A DNA stretch of 18,323 bases. Source: Blastocladiella britannica. Taxonomy: Eukaryota; Blastocladiomycota; Blastocladiomycetes; Blastocladiales; Blastocladiaceae. Where the stretch lies: assembly GCA_025349905.2 (NCBI GenBank), contig MU624725.1:9537-27859 (forward strand). The letters are read 5' to 3'. Under the pieces are notes generated by a model, which searched no databases, was not told the origin of the DNA, and worked only from the letters and a program-made list of their open reading frames with translations. The translations under genes and the position numbers were made by a program. Shown here in pieces: positions 1 through 8,235 of the stretch. Position 1 is the stretch's first letter. Every line of letters starts with the position of its first letter.

Positions 1-1
1 G

Positions 2-535
2 TCGCTGACTCGGTTGGTCCTCAACAGCAACCAAATTGGCGATTCTGGTGCCCAAGCAATTGCTGCCAAGCTGCCTCCATCATTGACCAGGCTCTGGCTC
101 AGCGACAACCAGATTGGCGATGCTGGCGCCCAGGCAATTGCTGCCAACATGCCGCCGTCGCTGACTGAGTTGGGCCTCTCTGGCAACATTGGTGATGCTG
201 GCGCCCAGGCAATTGCTGCCAAGTTGCCACCGACGCTGACTCAGTTGGACCTCAACATCAACCAAATTGGCGATTCTGGCGCCCAAGCAATTGCTGCTGT
301 GCTGCCGCTGTCGCTGACTCGGTTGAACCTCAGCAACAACCAAATTGGCGATTCTGGCGCCCAAGCAATTGCTGCCAAGTTGCCACTGACGCTGACTCTG
401 TTGAACCTCAGCAACAACAAGATCAGTGATGCTGGTGTCCAGGCCATTCGCCATGCTGTAAAGGATCGGTGTCAGTCTGAGAATTGTTTTGGTTCTGTTC
501 GTGTGTTGGCTTATTTTGCAAGTCAATCTATATAG
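2..535 (+). CDS. Leucine-rich-repeat (RNI-like) protein, 3' part
   Basis: The reading frame is open from base 2 to a TAG at 533-535, so the start of the gene lies outside the window. The protein is a run of near-identical 26-residue leucine-rich repeats with the core pattern IGDAGAQAIAAKLPPSLTRL followed by LxLSxNQ, typical of the ribonuclease-inhibitor type of LRR, which folds into an alpha/beta solenoid used for protein binding. The last repeat decays (KISDAGVQAIRHAV) and is followed by about 27 non-repetitive residues ending FASQSI. One repeat lacks a single residue. No catalytic domain is visible and the binding partner cannot be inferred. In ciliates, amoebae and zoosporic fungi such genes often form large families, so this may be one paralogue of many. 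The LRR assignment is secure; function is unknown. Confidence 0.85.
   Translation, partial: SLTRLVLNSNQIGDSGAQAIAAKLPPSLTRLWLSDNQIGDAGAQAIAANMPPSLTELGLSGNIGDAGAQAIAAKLPPTLTQLDLNINQIGDSGAQAIAAVLPLSLTRLNLSNNQIGDSGAQAIAAKLPLTLTLLNLSNNKISDAGVQAIRHAVKDRCQSENCFGSVRVLAYFASQSI
32..418 (+). repeat. 78-bp tandem repeat array encoding LRRs
   Basis: Five consecutive units lie at 32-109, 110-187, 188-262, 263-340 and 341-418. Four are 78 bp; the third is 75 bp because it lacks the CAA/CAG codon for the Gln that opens each repeat. DNA identity between units is high (for example GGCGATTCTGGCGCCCAAGC recurs), which points to recent duplication or gene conversion. Confidence 0.85.
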
Positions 536-1649
536 TTGTTTTGCATATATTTCCCTTGCCACCAACCCCCCGCCGATCAGACTATTACCACAGTCCTTCT
601 CACATGCATGGTCTCTTCGAGATTGTTGGCCCTACTTGTTAACGGTTTGATTGTCGCAATGAAATATTGAAAAAATAAAGCCCCCATTTTGAGGCATGTC
701 GTTGTAGGATCGATGCCGAAAAGCCAGCACTGCCAGAGTGTGGTCGTGGACGCAAGCTTGATTTATTGAAATATTGTGTCCTGTGCCCGAGCGTCGCCAA
801 CATTCAGGTGATGGAGGAGGAACGGATCGGTCTGGTCCAGCATCTCGGGCGGACCGCACACCAAGGTACCCGGCAGTCGATGATGTACTTTATGACGCCA
901 GTATCGACATTGACATGTCCGTTATACCCATTATACCATCAATTTGTCAGTCGTCTTTGCTGATTGCACGGATCGCAGACACGATGCCAGTTATTGTCGC
1001 TGTTCTGAGTTGACGGACATGTTCGAGAGCGCGGCATCAGTGTTGGTCGTGTAAAGGGAGCGTTGGTCTTGTACTCGTTGTGGTTGACAGTCAGCAGGAC
1101 TGCAGCGTCAGCGAGCACGATCTGGTATTTGCGCATTATCGATTCCATGCAGCATTTCACCTCAGCAGATGGCACACCTCTTTATGGCGACAGCAATAGA
1201 GAAGGACCAAGATATTCCAGTACAATGGGGCATCAGTCGGCGGCACTGTTACTGTCATATTCCTAAGGAATATGACATTTGTGCCGCATTTTCCAGCGAC
1301 CAAACCAGTCCGAACCACCCACCGCATCATCTGCCTGGCGAACCCTGAGCCGCTCTGTGGGGTTCCGCCTTCCTGTCCACCATGAGCCCACGTGCGGCTG
1401 TGACGAGCAGAGAGTGGACATTGCCGTGGGTTCCAAAGAGGGTTGGTCCACATCGCGAGTCGTCTATATATTACATTACACACGGAACCACGGTGCCGTC
1501 GTGCATCACGGCCCAACCATGCACCGCCACATGACGCCTGGCATCACAAATAGTAGATCTGACAAGGCGGGTGGCTGTCTAATTCAGACAAAATCCTCAA
1601 ATTTAGACAAAAATCGATAAATTAGGCTGCTTTAGAGGCTCACTGCCTT
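536..1649. other. Gene-poor stretch after the LRR gene
   Basis: No convincing gene is seen in about 1.1 kb. AATAAA at 674-679 could be the polyadenylation signal of the LRR gene. Open frames here are short (at most about 119 codons), start at arbitrary codons and have no recognisable motif on either strand. Base composition is less GC-rich than the coding regions around it. A 25-bp palindrome (1253-1277) and an E-box-like CACGTG (1389-1394) lie inside. A decayed gene on the minus strand cannot be excluded. Confidence 0.5.
1253..1277. repeat. 25-bp palindrome, 12-bp arms
   Basis: The left arm TGTCATATTCCT (1253-1264) and right arm AGGAATATGACA (1266-1277) are perfect reverse complements around a single A at 1265. 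It lies in non-coding sequence. It could be a dimeric protein-binding site, a hairpin, or a trace of a small inverted-repeat element; no target-site duplication was identified. Confidence 0.8.
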
Positions 1650-1823
1650 TTAGAACTCTGCCCTCGTTCTAGACTCCACGACCTTGTGCACGGTCTGTTC
1701 CAGAATGCTGATGGCCACAGTCATCTCGTTGTCGAAGGTGGCAGCGTGGACGGCGCAGGCTTCTTGGCAGCGGCTGGGGCGCAGCAGCCGTCTTGGCACG
1801 GTTTTTCCCCTGAGATTACAAGC
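1650..1823 (-). other. Unexplained open segment ending in TAA
   Basis: On the minus strand a frame of 58 sense codons runs from just after a stop at 1824-1826 to a TAA at 1650-1652. Its last part reads AATFDNEMTVAISILEQTVH and then KVVESRTRAEF, which has the look of a real protein C-terminus and contrasts with the AT-richer flanks. No ATG start or upstream exon could be linked to it, and I do not recognise a family. It could be a 3' exon, a gene relic or chance. Confidence 0.25.
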
Positions 1824-2004
1824 TCAGTTAAGCTCCCCCATTCGAACGGGGAGTTCACGTGTGTTCATTGAGCAGCCGTGTGCACTCATCAACCATTTAA
1901 GCAATTTTTGTTTCTTGTGTTACCAGAGAAAAGACAAAGAGAGAAAGATCGAGCAAAAGGAAAAGAAAGAAGGAAGAAGGGAATGGGTGTGTAAAGATAA
2001 AAAG

Positions 2005-3571
2005 TTAAAAGTCTTTGAACAGCTGCGCGTACGGGTCCGGCTGCACCTTCCCGTATGGCTCGGTTTCCTCCGGGTAGCTGTCAAAGTTGGACGTGTCGCC
2101 GTCCCCACGGTTCGGCGGCGTGTAGGGGGGAGGGATCTGCTTGTTGAACAGCTTTTGCCAGTCGAGCCCGGCAAACCACTTGTGCATCTTGATATCTTTG
2201 GATCCGCCCTTCAAGTTGCCGTACCGCTTGGTCAGATCGGTCGTCAGCAGTCGCTTGAGCAAGTCCTTGGCGGCAGGGTCAAAGTGCGACGGCCACTTGA
2301 TCTTGCCCTGCAGGATCTTTTCGTACATGCGGACGTGGTCTTTTTTTATTTTATTGTTAGTTTTATGTCGGACGTAATAAAATATTGTAAACGGTACCCT
2401 CGTCGTAGAACGGTGGGTATCCTGCCAGCATTTCAAAAATCAGCACGCCCAGCGCATACCAGTCGACGGCGCGACCGTAGCCGCGTGATTGGATGATCCT
2501 TTTATAATTTATCGTGTTAGTTCATCAGAAAGTACAAATTGAAAAGAATATAAACATACTCGGGGGCAAGGTAGTCGGGAGTACCGCAAAGCGTCCAAGT
2601 GATGTCCGGCACTGTCTTGGCGAATCCGAAATCGGTGATCTGGTTTGATCGTTCGAATAAGTCAAGCTGAACTGATCCTTTGCTATGGAAAAAAAGAAAG
2701 AAGCATTACCTTGACATGCCCTTGCGCATCCAGCAGCAAGTTCTCGGGCTTGAGATCGCCTATCAAATGAAAAGGATCCATATGTGAATTAACAGATCAT
2801 GAATAAAAAGGGAAGGCGACGTACGGTAAATGATATCCTTACTGTGCAAGTACTCGAACGCCAGCACCACCTCGGCCGCGTAAAACTTGGCCACATTGTT
2901 GGAGAAACGCTACAAAGAAAACAAAAGTGAATACAACAGCACCAACGAAAAAAAAAAAAAAAGGAGAAAATGTATACCTGACTCCGCCGCAAGTACGTAA
3001 ACAGCTCACCCCCCGTCACGTACTCCATGACCATGTACAGGTTCGCCGAGTCCTGGAAGCTCGAGTACAGCGACACCAAGAACGGGTGGTCGATCTGCTC
3101 GAGAATCTGCTTCTCGTTGAGGGTGTGCTCCACCTGCTTGTGCTTGACCACCTCGGCCTTCTTGAGCACCTTCATCGCATAGTACTTGGCGTTGGCGCGC
3201 ACTCGCACCAGGTGCACGCGGCCAAACGACCCCGTACCCAGCGTCTGACGCAACTCCAAGTCCGCCAGCGTCGTGCGCCGCTTACGCCGCTCGGCCATCG
3301 CCACCGCATCGGAGCTGCCACCCTTGGTGGGCGAGGGAGGGGCGACCGAGTACTCGGCGTTCGAGTGCGCGGCGGCCGCCGACTTTTGCGAGTGCAGGAT
3401 CGACGACGACGGGCCCGAGGTGGGTGGAGCCGCAAGCGCGGCCGGGATCGTGCTGGTTCCCGAACCGGATCCGGTTGCGTCGGTGGGAGCGGCAGCGGCA
3501 GCAGCAGCAGACGAATCGGGGCCGCTCACCGCCTTTTTGGTCTTTTCCATGAGCTTATCGATGAGCGTCAT
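2005..3571 (-). CDS. cAMP-dependent protein kinase catalytic subunit
   Basis: AGC-family Ser/Thr kinase that phosphorylates targets when cAMP releases the regulatory subunit. Six exons: 3571-2978, 2909-2825, 2759-2710, 2639-2560, 2498-2398, 2339-2005, giving 414 residues with every junction in frame and canonical GT-AG introns of 58-70 nt. Motifs in order: glycine loop GTGSFGRV (112-119), lysine of YAMK (K134), helix-C glutamate (E153), catalytic YRDLKPEN (D228), DFG (D246), activation loop [14 protein letters not shown] with phospho-acceptor T259, and a C-tail with GDTSNFD ending in the PKA-type FKDF. The first 100 or so residues are an Ala/Ser/Pro/Gly-rich extension, longer than in animal PKA but common in fungi. 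The turn-motif serine of animal PKA is not obvious in the tail. The family call is firm; the paralogue cannot be decided here. Confidence 0.95.
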
Positions 3572-3894
3572 GTTGCCGAACTATTTACGGGTGGAAAGTA
3601 TATGAAATAATGGCTATAGTATGGAGTATAATTGTCAGTAATATTTCGGAGGAGCGTGCACGTGCGTGGCGCGCTGGGAGGGGAGGGGGGAAGGCGGATC
3701 AACCGGGTCCCCGATCTCGAAAAATCCAGTAATGTACTTTTTCGTCTCGCGTATAGCAATGCTCTCGGCGTGACGGTCGGTTCCGTTTCGCGTGCTGCGA
3801 TACAAGAAAAAAAATTAAAGCTGTTTCGAGTGGCGCGGGGAGAACATGTTTAAAAAACGTTCAAAATACTTTTTACCCCATTTCTAACCAAAAA
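3572..3894. promoter_or_regulatory. PKA upstream region / eIF2B delta 3' region
   Basis: These 323 bp lie between the start of the kinase and the stop of eIF2B delta, both on the minus strand, so they must hold the terminator of one and the promoter of the other. A palindromic E-box CACGTG (3659-3664) sits about 90 bp before the kinase start codon. A G-rich tract (about 3677-3692, C-rich on the transcribed strand) lies just beyond it. No clear TATA box or gene is seen. Confidence 0.45.
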
Positions 3895-5487
3895 TTACGA
3901 CGACACTGCCAGCGGCCCACCGGACTCGAGCAACGGCTTGTACTCGCGCAACACGACCGGCACCGACGTGACCGGCATCAATCCCAGCTCGGTGATCACC
4001 ACCGTCAAGAACTCGGGCGGGGTCACGTCGTACACCAGTGCCAGCCGCTTGACCGCCGAACTCTCCTCCCCGCCCGTCGCACCACCCAGCGGGGTAATGG
4101 GTGCCAGCTCATTGAACACGATCGAGTCCAAGTGAATCGCATGTGAGAACTTGTATGTCTCACACGCCACCACCACGGGCACGTTCCGCGCCCGCGCCAG
4201 CATCGCCACCGCCGCCGTGCCCGCCCGCGCCAGCAACCCACCGTGCGCCAGCATGCCCGTGGCGCCCAACAGCACCATGGACGCGTCACGCACCGCGGAC
4301 CCGGCGCCTGTCAGCTGCACGTACGTCACGGGCACACCCGCGGGGACGAGCACGTCACGGGCCATGCGGACCCCACCGACGGCGCCGGCGGCCGCTGCAG
4401 GGTCGTCGACGACGATCGCGCGGAACGACAGGCCCGAGGCAGCGACTGCGCGCAAGATCGAGGCTACGGAAGAACTGTACCCGTAGGTCAGGATCACGTC
4501 GCCCGACTTGATCTTGGGCATGGCCAGCTGCGACAGCGAGGCCACGGCCATGGTGATGCGCTCGTGGATGAACGTGTCAATGTACTCGATGATGAGTTCC
4601 TTGGCCTATATATATATGCATGTCAGTCTAGCTGTCACGAACGAAAAAAAAAAAGAGCGTACATCAGGATCCGGCATGTCCGGCGCAACCGAACTCACCA
4701 CGTGCTTGAGCCCGCGGATTGCCGCTCCCATCCCGGGCGTCAACGGCCGCACGTCGCTCAAGTACGAGATGTGCGCGCCCAGCACCTGCGCCAAGTGCCG
4801 CGACAGCATCGCGTCCGGTGGGGTCGCGTAGTCGCGCACCACCGCCGCAAACGCATCCAACATCGCTCGCGCCCGAGCATTCGCACCGACCAGTAAGCCC
4901 GAGGCCATCCGGTGGCCAATGCCCAGCACCGCCGGGTGAAGTGGGCCCACGGCCTGGGTGCCGCGCGACGACGACGAGGAGGAGGAGGACGCGGCCGCGG
5001 TTGGGGGCGTCGGTGGGGGTAAGTGGCCGAACAGAGCCATGGTCTTGCTGCCGGCCATGGGCGACTGAATGCTGCTGTGGCCGGTGTTGGTGGCGGCGGC
5101 AGCGCTACCTGAGGGGCGCGTGCGAGATCCCGATGACGCGGCGGTGGTTGGGCGCGTTGTCGCCGCTGTGGTCGCATTGGTGGTCGTGTTGGTTGAGCCA
5201 GCGTCAGATGCCTTCTGGTGCTGTTGTTGATGCTGTTGAGAAGGGGCAGCAGACGACGCCGTGGCCGCAGCCGGTGCCGTCGACGATGACGCAGGAGCAG
5301 GAGTCGACTTGGCAGCGCGCATGGCCTCCTGGTAGGCGCGGCGCTGGGCCTTGGACATGGTCTTGGTGTCCATTTTCACTGGGCGGCCATCGGGGCCGAT
5401 TGGGATCTCGAACGGCGCCGCCGCGGCGGTTGGCGACGGCAATGACGCGGCTGCCGGGGTTGTTGTTGCTGGGGCCGGTGCAGACAT
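3895..5487 (-). CDS. Translation initiation factor eIF2B subunit delta
   Basis: Regulatory subunit of the guanine-nucleotide exchange factor that reloads eIF2 with GTP; with the alpha and beta subunits it senses phosphorylated eIF2. Two exons, 5487-4663 and 4605-3895, joined in phase 0 across a 57-nt intron (donor GTACGC, acceptor TATATAG), give 511 residues, close to the 523 of human EIF2B4. The N-terminal part is low-complexity (Ala/Ser/Thr/Gln) but holds the family motif MSKAQRRAYQEAMRAAK (44-60). The C-terminal Rossmann-like domain is clear: ILTYGYSSSV, VLLGATGML, CETYKFS (423-429), YDVTPPEFLTVVITELG (467-483) and SVPVVLR (489-495). CETYKFS and the YDVTPPxF block separate delta from alpha and beta. 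This is the orthologue of yeast GCD2. The ATG at 5487-5485 is the first in frame that fits the family N-terminus. Confidence 0.95.
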
Positions 5488-5629
5488 GGTTTTTTCTTTT
5501 GTTTGGTTCCGTTGAATAGAAATTGACTCGGGCCAGCGCGTATAATATCCAGTCAAGGAATAATATCGAGCACGACAAGTACGAGGTAGCAGAGAGCGTG
5601 CGACGACGATAGAAACGAAAGAGCAACAA
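5488..5629. promoter_or_regulatory. Short shared promoter between divergent genes
   Basis: Only 142 bp separate the ATG of eIF2B delta (minus strand) from the ATG of the zinc-finger candidate (plus strand). Both transcripts would have to start here. No canonical TATA box is seen; TATAATAT-like sequence occurs around 5540-5548. Confidence 0.4.
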
Positions 5630-6762
5630 ATGGCCAAGTCAACAATGACGATCAATTTAACGTACTCGGCCGCCAACAACCCCCGCGCAGCCCATGCATC
5701 GCTAGACGCAACTGTACTAGTCGATCGCCGCCCGTTCCTGCGCCGGTCTTGGTCCGACGCACACCCACCGTGCATAACCAATGGTGGATGTTCTTGTATT
5801 CCGGCCGTCCTGGACACGCTGCGCGTCCCGCCAGCGCTTCGACCACTGCAACTGATTGAAGAAGACCTCGCATTCCACTCGGTGCTGTATACGCACTGGT
5901 CGCGCGCGGCTGGAACCAACCACGCCCACAGGACGCTCCTGGCCGCGCACTTTGCGGCCGATCCGGGACAGTGCGTGTTATGCGGGACTCCTGGACTGAC
6001 GTGCACGGGACGCTGGCTGCGTCACTTGTTGTGCTGCCACCCGGACCTTTTGATACGGATCGTGGTACCGACCTCTTCATTCATTCATCAGTGCTCGGTC
6101 ATGGACATCTCATTGGTTGATACTAGGCTATCAACCGCGCGTGCTTGGTCGTGTCCGTGTGCCACGTACATCGCCGTCCATCGCAGGACACGCCACCGCC
6201 TCTGCAATCGCCTCCCTTGGAGGGATCTGGGGTCACATGGCCACGTCGCTCCAAGCTGAAAAGATCCCTGTCATCGTCATCTCCATCAGCTATGGGACCG
6301 AGTTCTGTGCACCCAGACCTGCGATACGCGGTTGCTAGCTGCCCCGAACTGGCACTGGAAGCACTGACTGCCCCGACGTCCCCACTAGCGTCTGACGTGC
6401 AGCTAGCGGCATCGGTCCGCGCCATGGAAAACGACAAGGCAGTGGTGGTGATGATGATGCAACGGTGGAATGCGCTGCGCCGAGCCATGGCGATTGGTGC
6501 ACCGCCACCGTGGCGACCTGCGTGGGATGCGCCAGCAGTGCCGTTTTACTTGGTCGCTAGCGTGGTGGTGCCTCCATTGCCGGTTGGTGGGGTCGGGGAA
6601 TTCGAAGCCAGCCTCGTTGACGCGGCGCTGCAGGTCCTGGCAGCTGCACTTGCTGCGGCTGCGGCCGTTGAAGGCGGTGGCGCTTTCACAACCATTACGG
6701 CTGTTACAGCTGCCCTTACCTGCTTGGGCCAGCTGCGCGGACTGCCGGTACAGCAACGTTGA
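5630..6762 (+). CDS. Hypothetical protein with one C2H2-like zinc finger
   Basis: I do not recognise this gene. The model has two exons, 5630-6064 and 6187-6762, giving 336 residues. Both blocks have the strong G/C third-position bias of the neighbouring genes. The donor GTACCG is also used in two other genes of the window, the acceptor is ATCGCAG, and the junction is in phase 0. The intron would be 122 nt, longer than the local norm; a donor at 6116 (GTTGAT, 71 nt) is an alternative. Residues 115-137 contain CVLC then H-x4-H (C115, C118, H132, H137), a C2H2-like zinc-binding pattern with further cysteines at 125, 135 and 136. The second exon starts with a basic/Ser-rich stretch (PRRSKLKRSLSSSS) and ends in a hydrophobic, Ala-rich helical region. 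DNA or RNA binding is possible but not shown. The two exons could also belong to separate genes. Confidence 0.45.
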
Positions 6763-8235
6763 CCTAACTTTTTTTTCAAGAGCTGTTTCGTTTTGAGCTT
6801 ATTTTTACCAACGCCACTTCATCGCTTCTCTTTTTTTCCCCCTCACCAGCTGATCTGCACAGCCACACCACAACCACCAGCACGGGATACGCGCAACACT
6901 TGCCAACCTTGAAGTAGAAGGCTGATTGCTGACAAGCTCAGAGCGCGGCGGCCTTCTCTTTGCTTTTTTATATCCTTGGTTGGCAGTTGGTCGCCCAATC
7001 TCCTTTAAATCGAAAAAGACAACTCTGAACACCGAATAAACGAACGACGACAGGGTACGATGCTCATGTCCATCATATCTTTTGCACGCGTGCGCCAAGG
7101 TTCTGGTTGTGGTGGTGGATAAAATGAGCGAAAAGCACTACGCAGGCCCAAGCACGGGTGAAACGAGGATATTTCCGTGAGCAAAAGAGCCAACGTCTGC
7201 ATCACCTTTCCCCACTTCCCCACTTCCTTTTTGCTGGTGCTGGTGCTCGTACCCCTCAACGAAGATGGGACGGTCGTGCTTGCTCTGGTTTTATTTATTT
7301 CACTTAAGAGCACCACCATTTCTTCAATCAACCGATCTTCCTTGCCTACGCTGCTGCTACGCGGCGGTGAATAAACTCAAACCGACTGCACCGCACCACA
7401 CTTGCCCCCACCACCAACACCACCTTGGCACCGTCATTGATCGCTTTACTTGATGCTTGTTCATTGAAAACTGACTAACTTGGGCCGTTTTGTTTTCATT
7501 GACAGGTCTCCTTTTTTTCTCTTCTTTCTTCCACGGCTTCGCTGCCATACTGCGGATCATCTGCATTGTGTGCTCACACATTTGTCATAAGCGCAACCGT
7601 GTTAGGCGCTCGTTAGCCGGTGTCCTTTTCGTTCTTTCCCTCCCAGCTCATAGATTGCCATTAGATCGGTAGATTGGGTCCGTTTACCTTTTTTTTTTAA
7701 CTGAACCGATCTATGAGTTGACACTAACCAAAAAACCACCAACAGTTGCTCCATTATACAAAGAAGACGCGTATGTATGAACATTTTCATTCCCCCACTA
7801 TATTTTATTGCCCGCCAGACATGGTGGGGGAGCAGGAGCAGCAGCAGTGTACCTAAAAATGATGTCGTAGTGATTATCACCTTTCGCTCCGTTTCAGGTT
7901 GCAAAACTCCCTCTTTTTTATTTTTTGACGCAACCTTGTGATGATTAAGTCGGTGCTGCTCCACCGCCACACAACACGTCCTCTGGTCCCGCGATGCTAT
8001 TTTTTCTTTCTTTCTTTCTTATACCTCGGCCGTGGCTGTGCTCGTCCTCCCGCTCCACTTTTTCGTTTTTCCAATGACCAATGACTTGAAGAAGCTCAAT
8101 TAATTGACTCCAAAAAGACACCAGCTCATATATTTTCCGAAGTCCGGACGCGAGCGCTTCCTCTATACTTGTACCCGTTTGCTCCATCTGCTCCGACCAC
8201 ACCACACACGCGGCGGCAAACGGCGATATACGACC
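6763..8235 (+). other. 1.47-kb non-coding stretch with intron-like signals
   Basis: No protein gene is supported here; open frames are short and lack motifs. Sequence is T-rich in many tracts. Several strong 3' splice-site signatures occur on the plus strand: CTGACTAAC (7471-7479) followed by a pyrimidine run and CATTGACAG ending at 7505; CACTAAC (7722-7728) followed by CCACCAACAG ending at 7745; and GTTTCAG ending at 7897. Donor-like GTAGAT (7669) and GTATGT (7771) would give introns of 77 and 127 nt. This fits a long spliced 5' leader of the bHLH gene or a spliced non-coding RNA. A TATA-like CATATATTTT near 8126-8135 could instead be a proximal promoter about 105 bp before the bHLH ATG. A (TTTC)n tract lies near 8004-8020. 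Confidence 0.4.
7663..7712. repeat. Inverted repeat AGATCGGT/ACCGATCT
   Basis: AGATCGGT (7663-7670) and its exact complement ACCGATCT (7705-7712) enclose a 34-nt, T-rich loop. An overlapping second pair, CTCATAGAT (7647-7655) and ATCTATGAG (7709-7717), could form instead, so two mutually exclusive stems are possible. It overlaps a possible leader intron (7669-7745). Confidence 0.4.

Noticed and set aside
80..565. Long minus-strand frame opposite the LRR gene
   Set aside because: It is the antisense shadow of the 78-bp repeats; a repeat length divisible by three keeps the opposite frame open without coding meaning.
1833..1853. tRNA T-arm-like hairpin (CTCCCC/GGGGAG around TTCGAA)
   Set aside because: The conserved G53-C61 pair is absent when TTCGAAC is aligned as the T-loop, and no D-arm, anticodon arm or acceptor stem is found on either strand.
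1684..2496. 270-codon plus-strand frame
   Set aside because: It runs antisense through the last exons and an intron of the kinase gene and has no motif of its own.
2927..3610. 227-codon plus-strand frame, His/Arg/Leu-rich
   Set aside because: Antisense to kinase exon 1; its composition is what GC-rich coding sequence gives on the opposite strand.
4719..5519. 266-codon plus-strand frame
   Set aside because: Antisense to eIF2B delta exon 1, Arg/Pro/Trp-rich without motifs.
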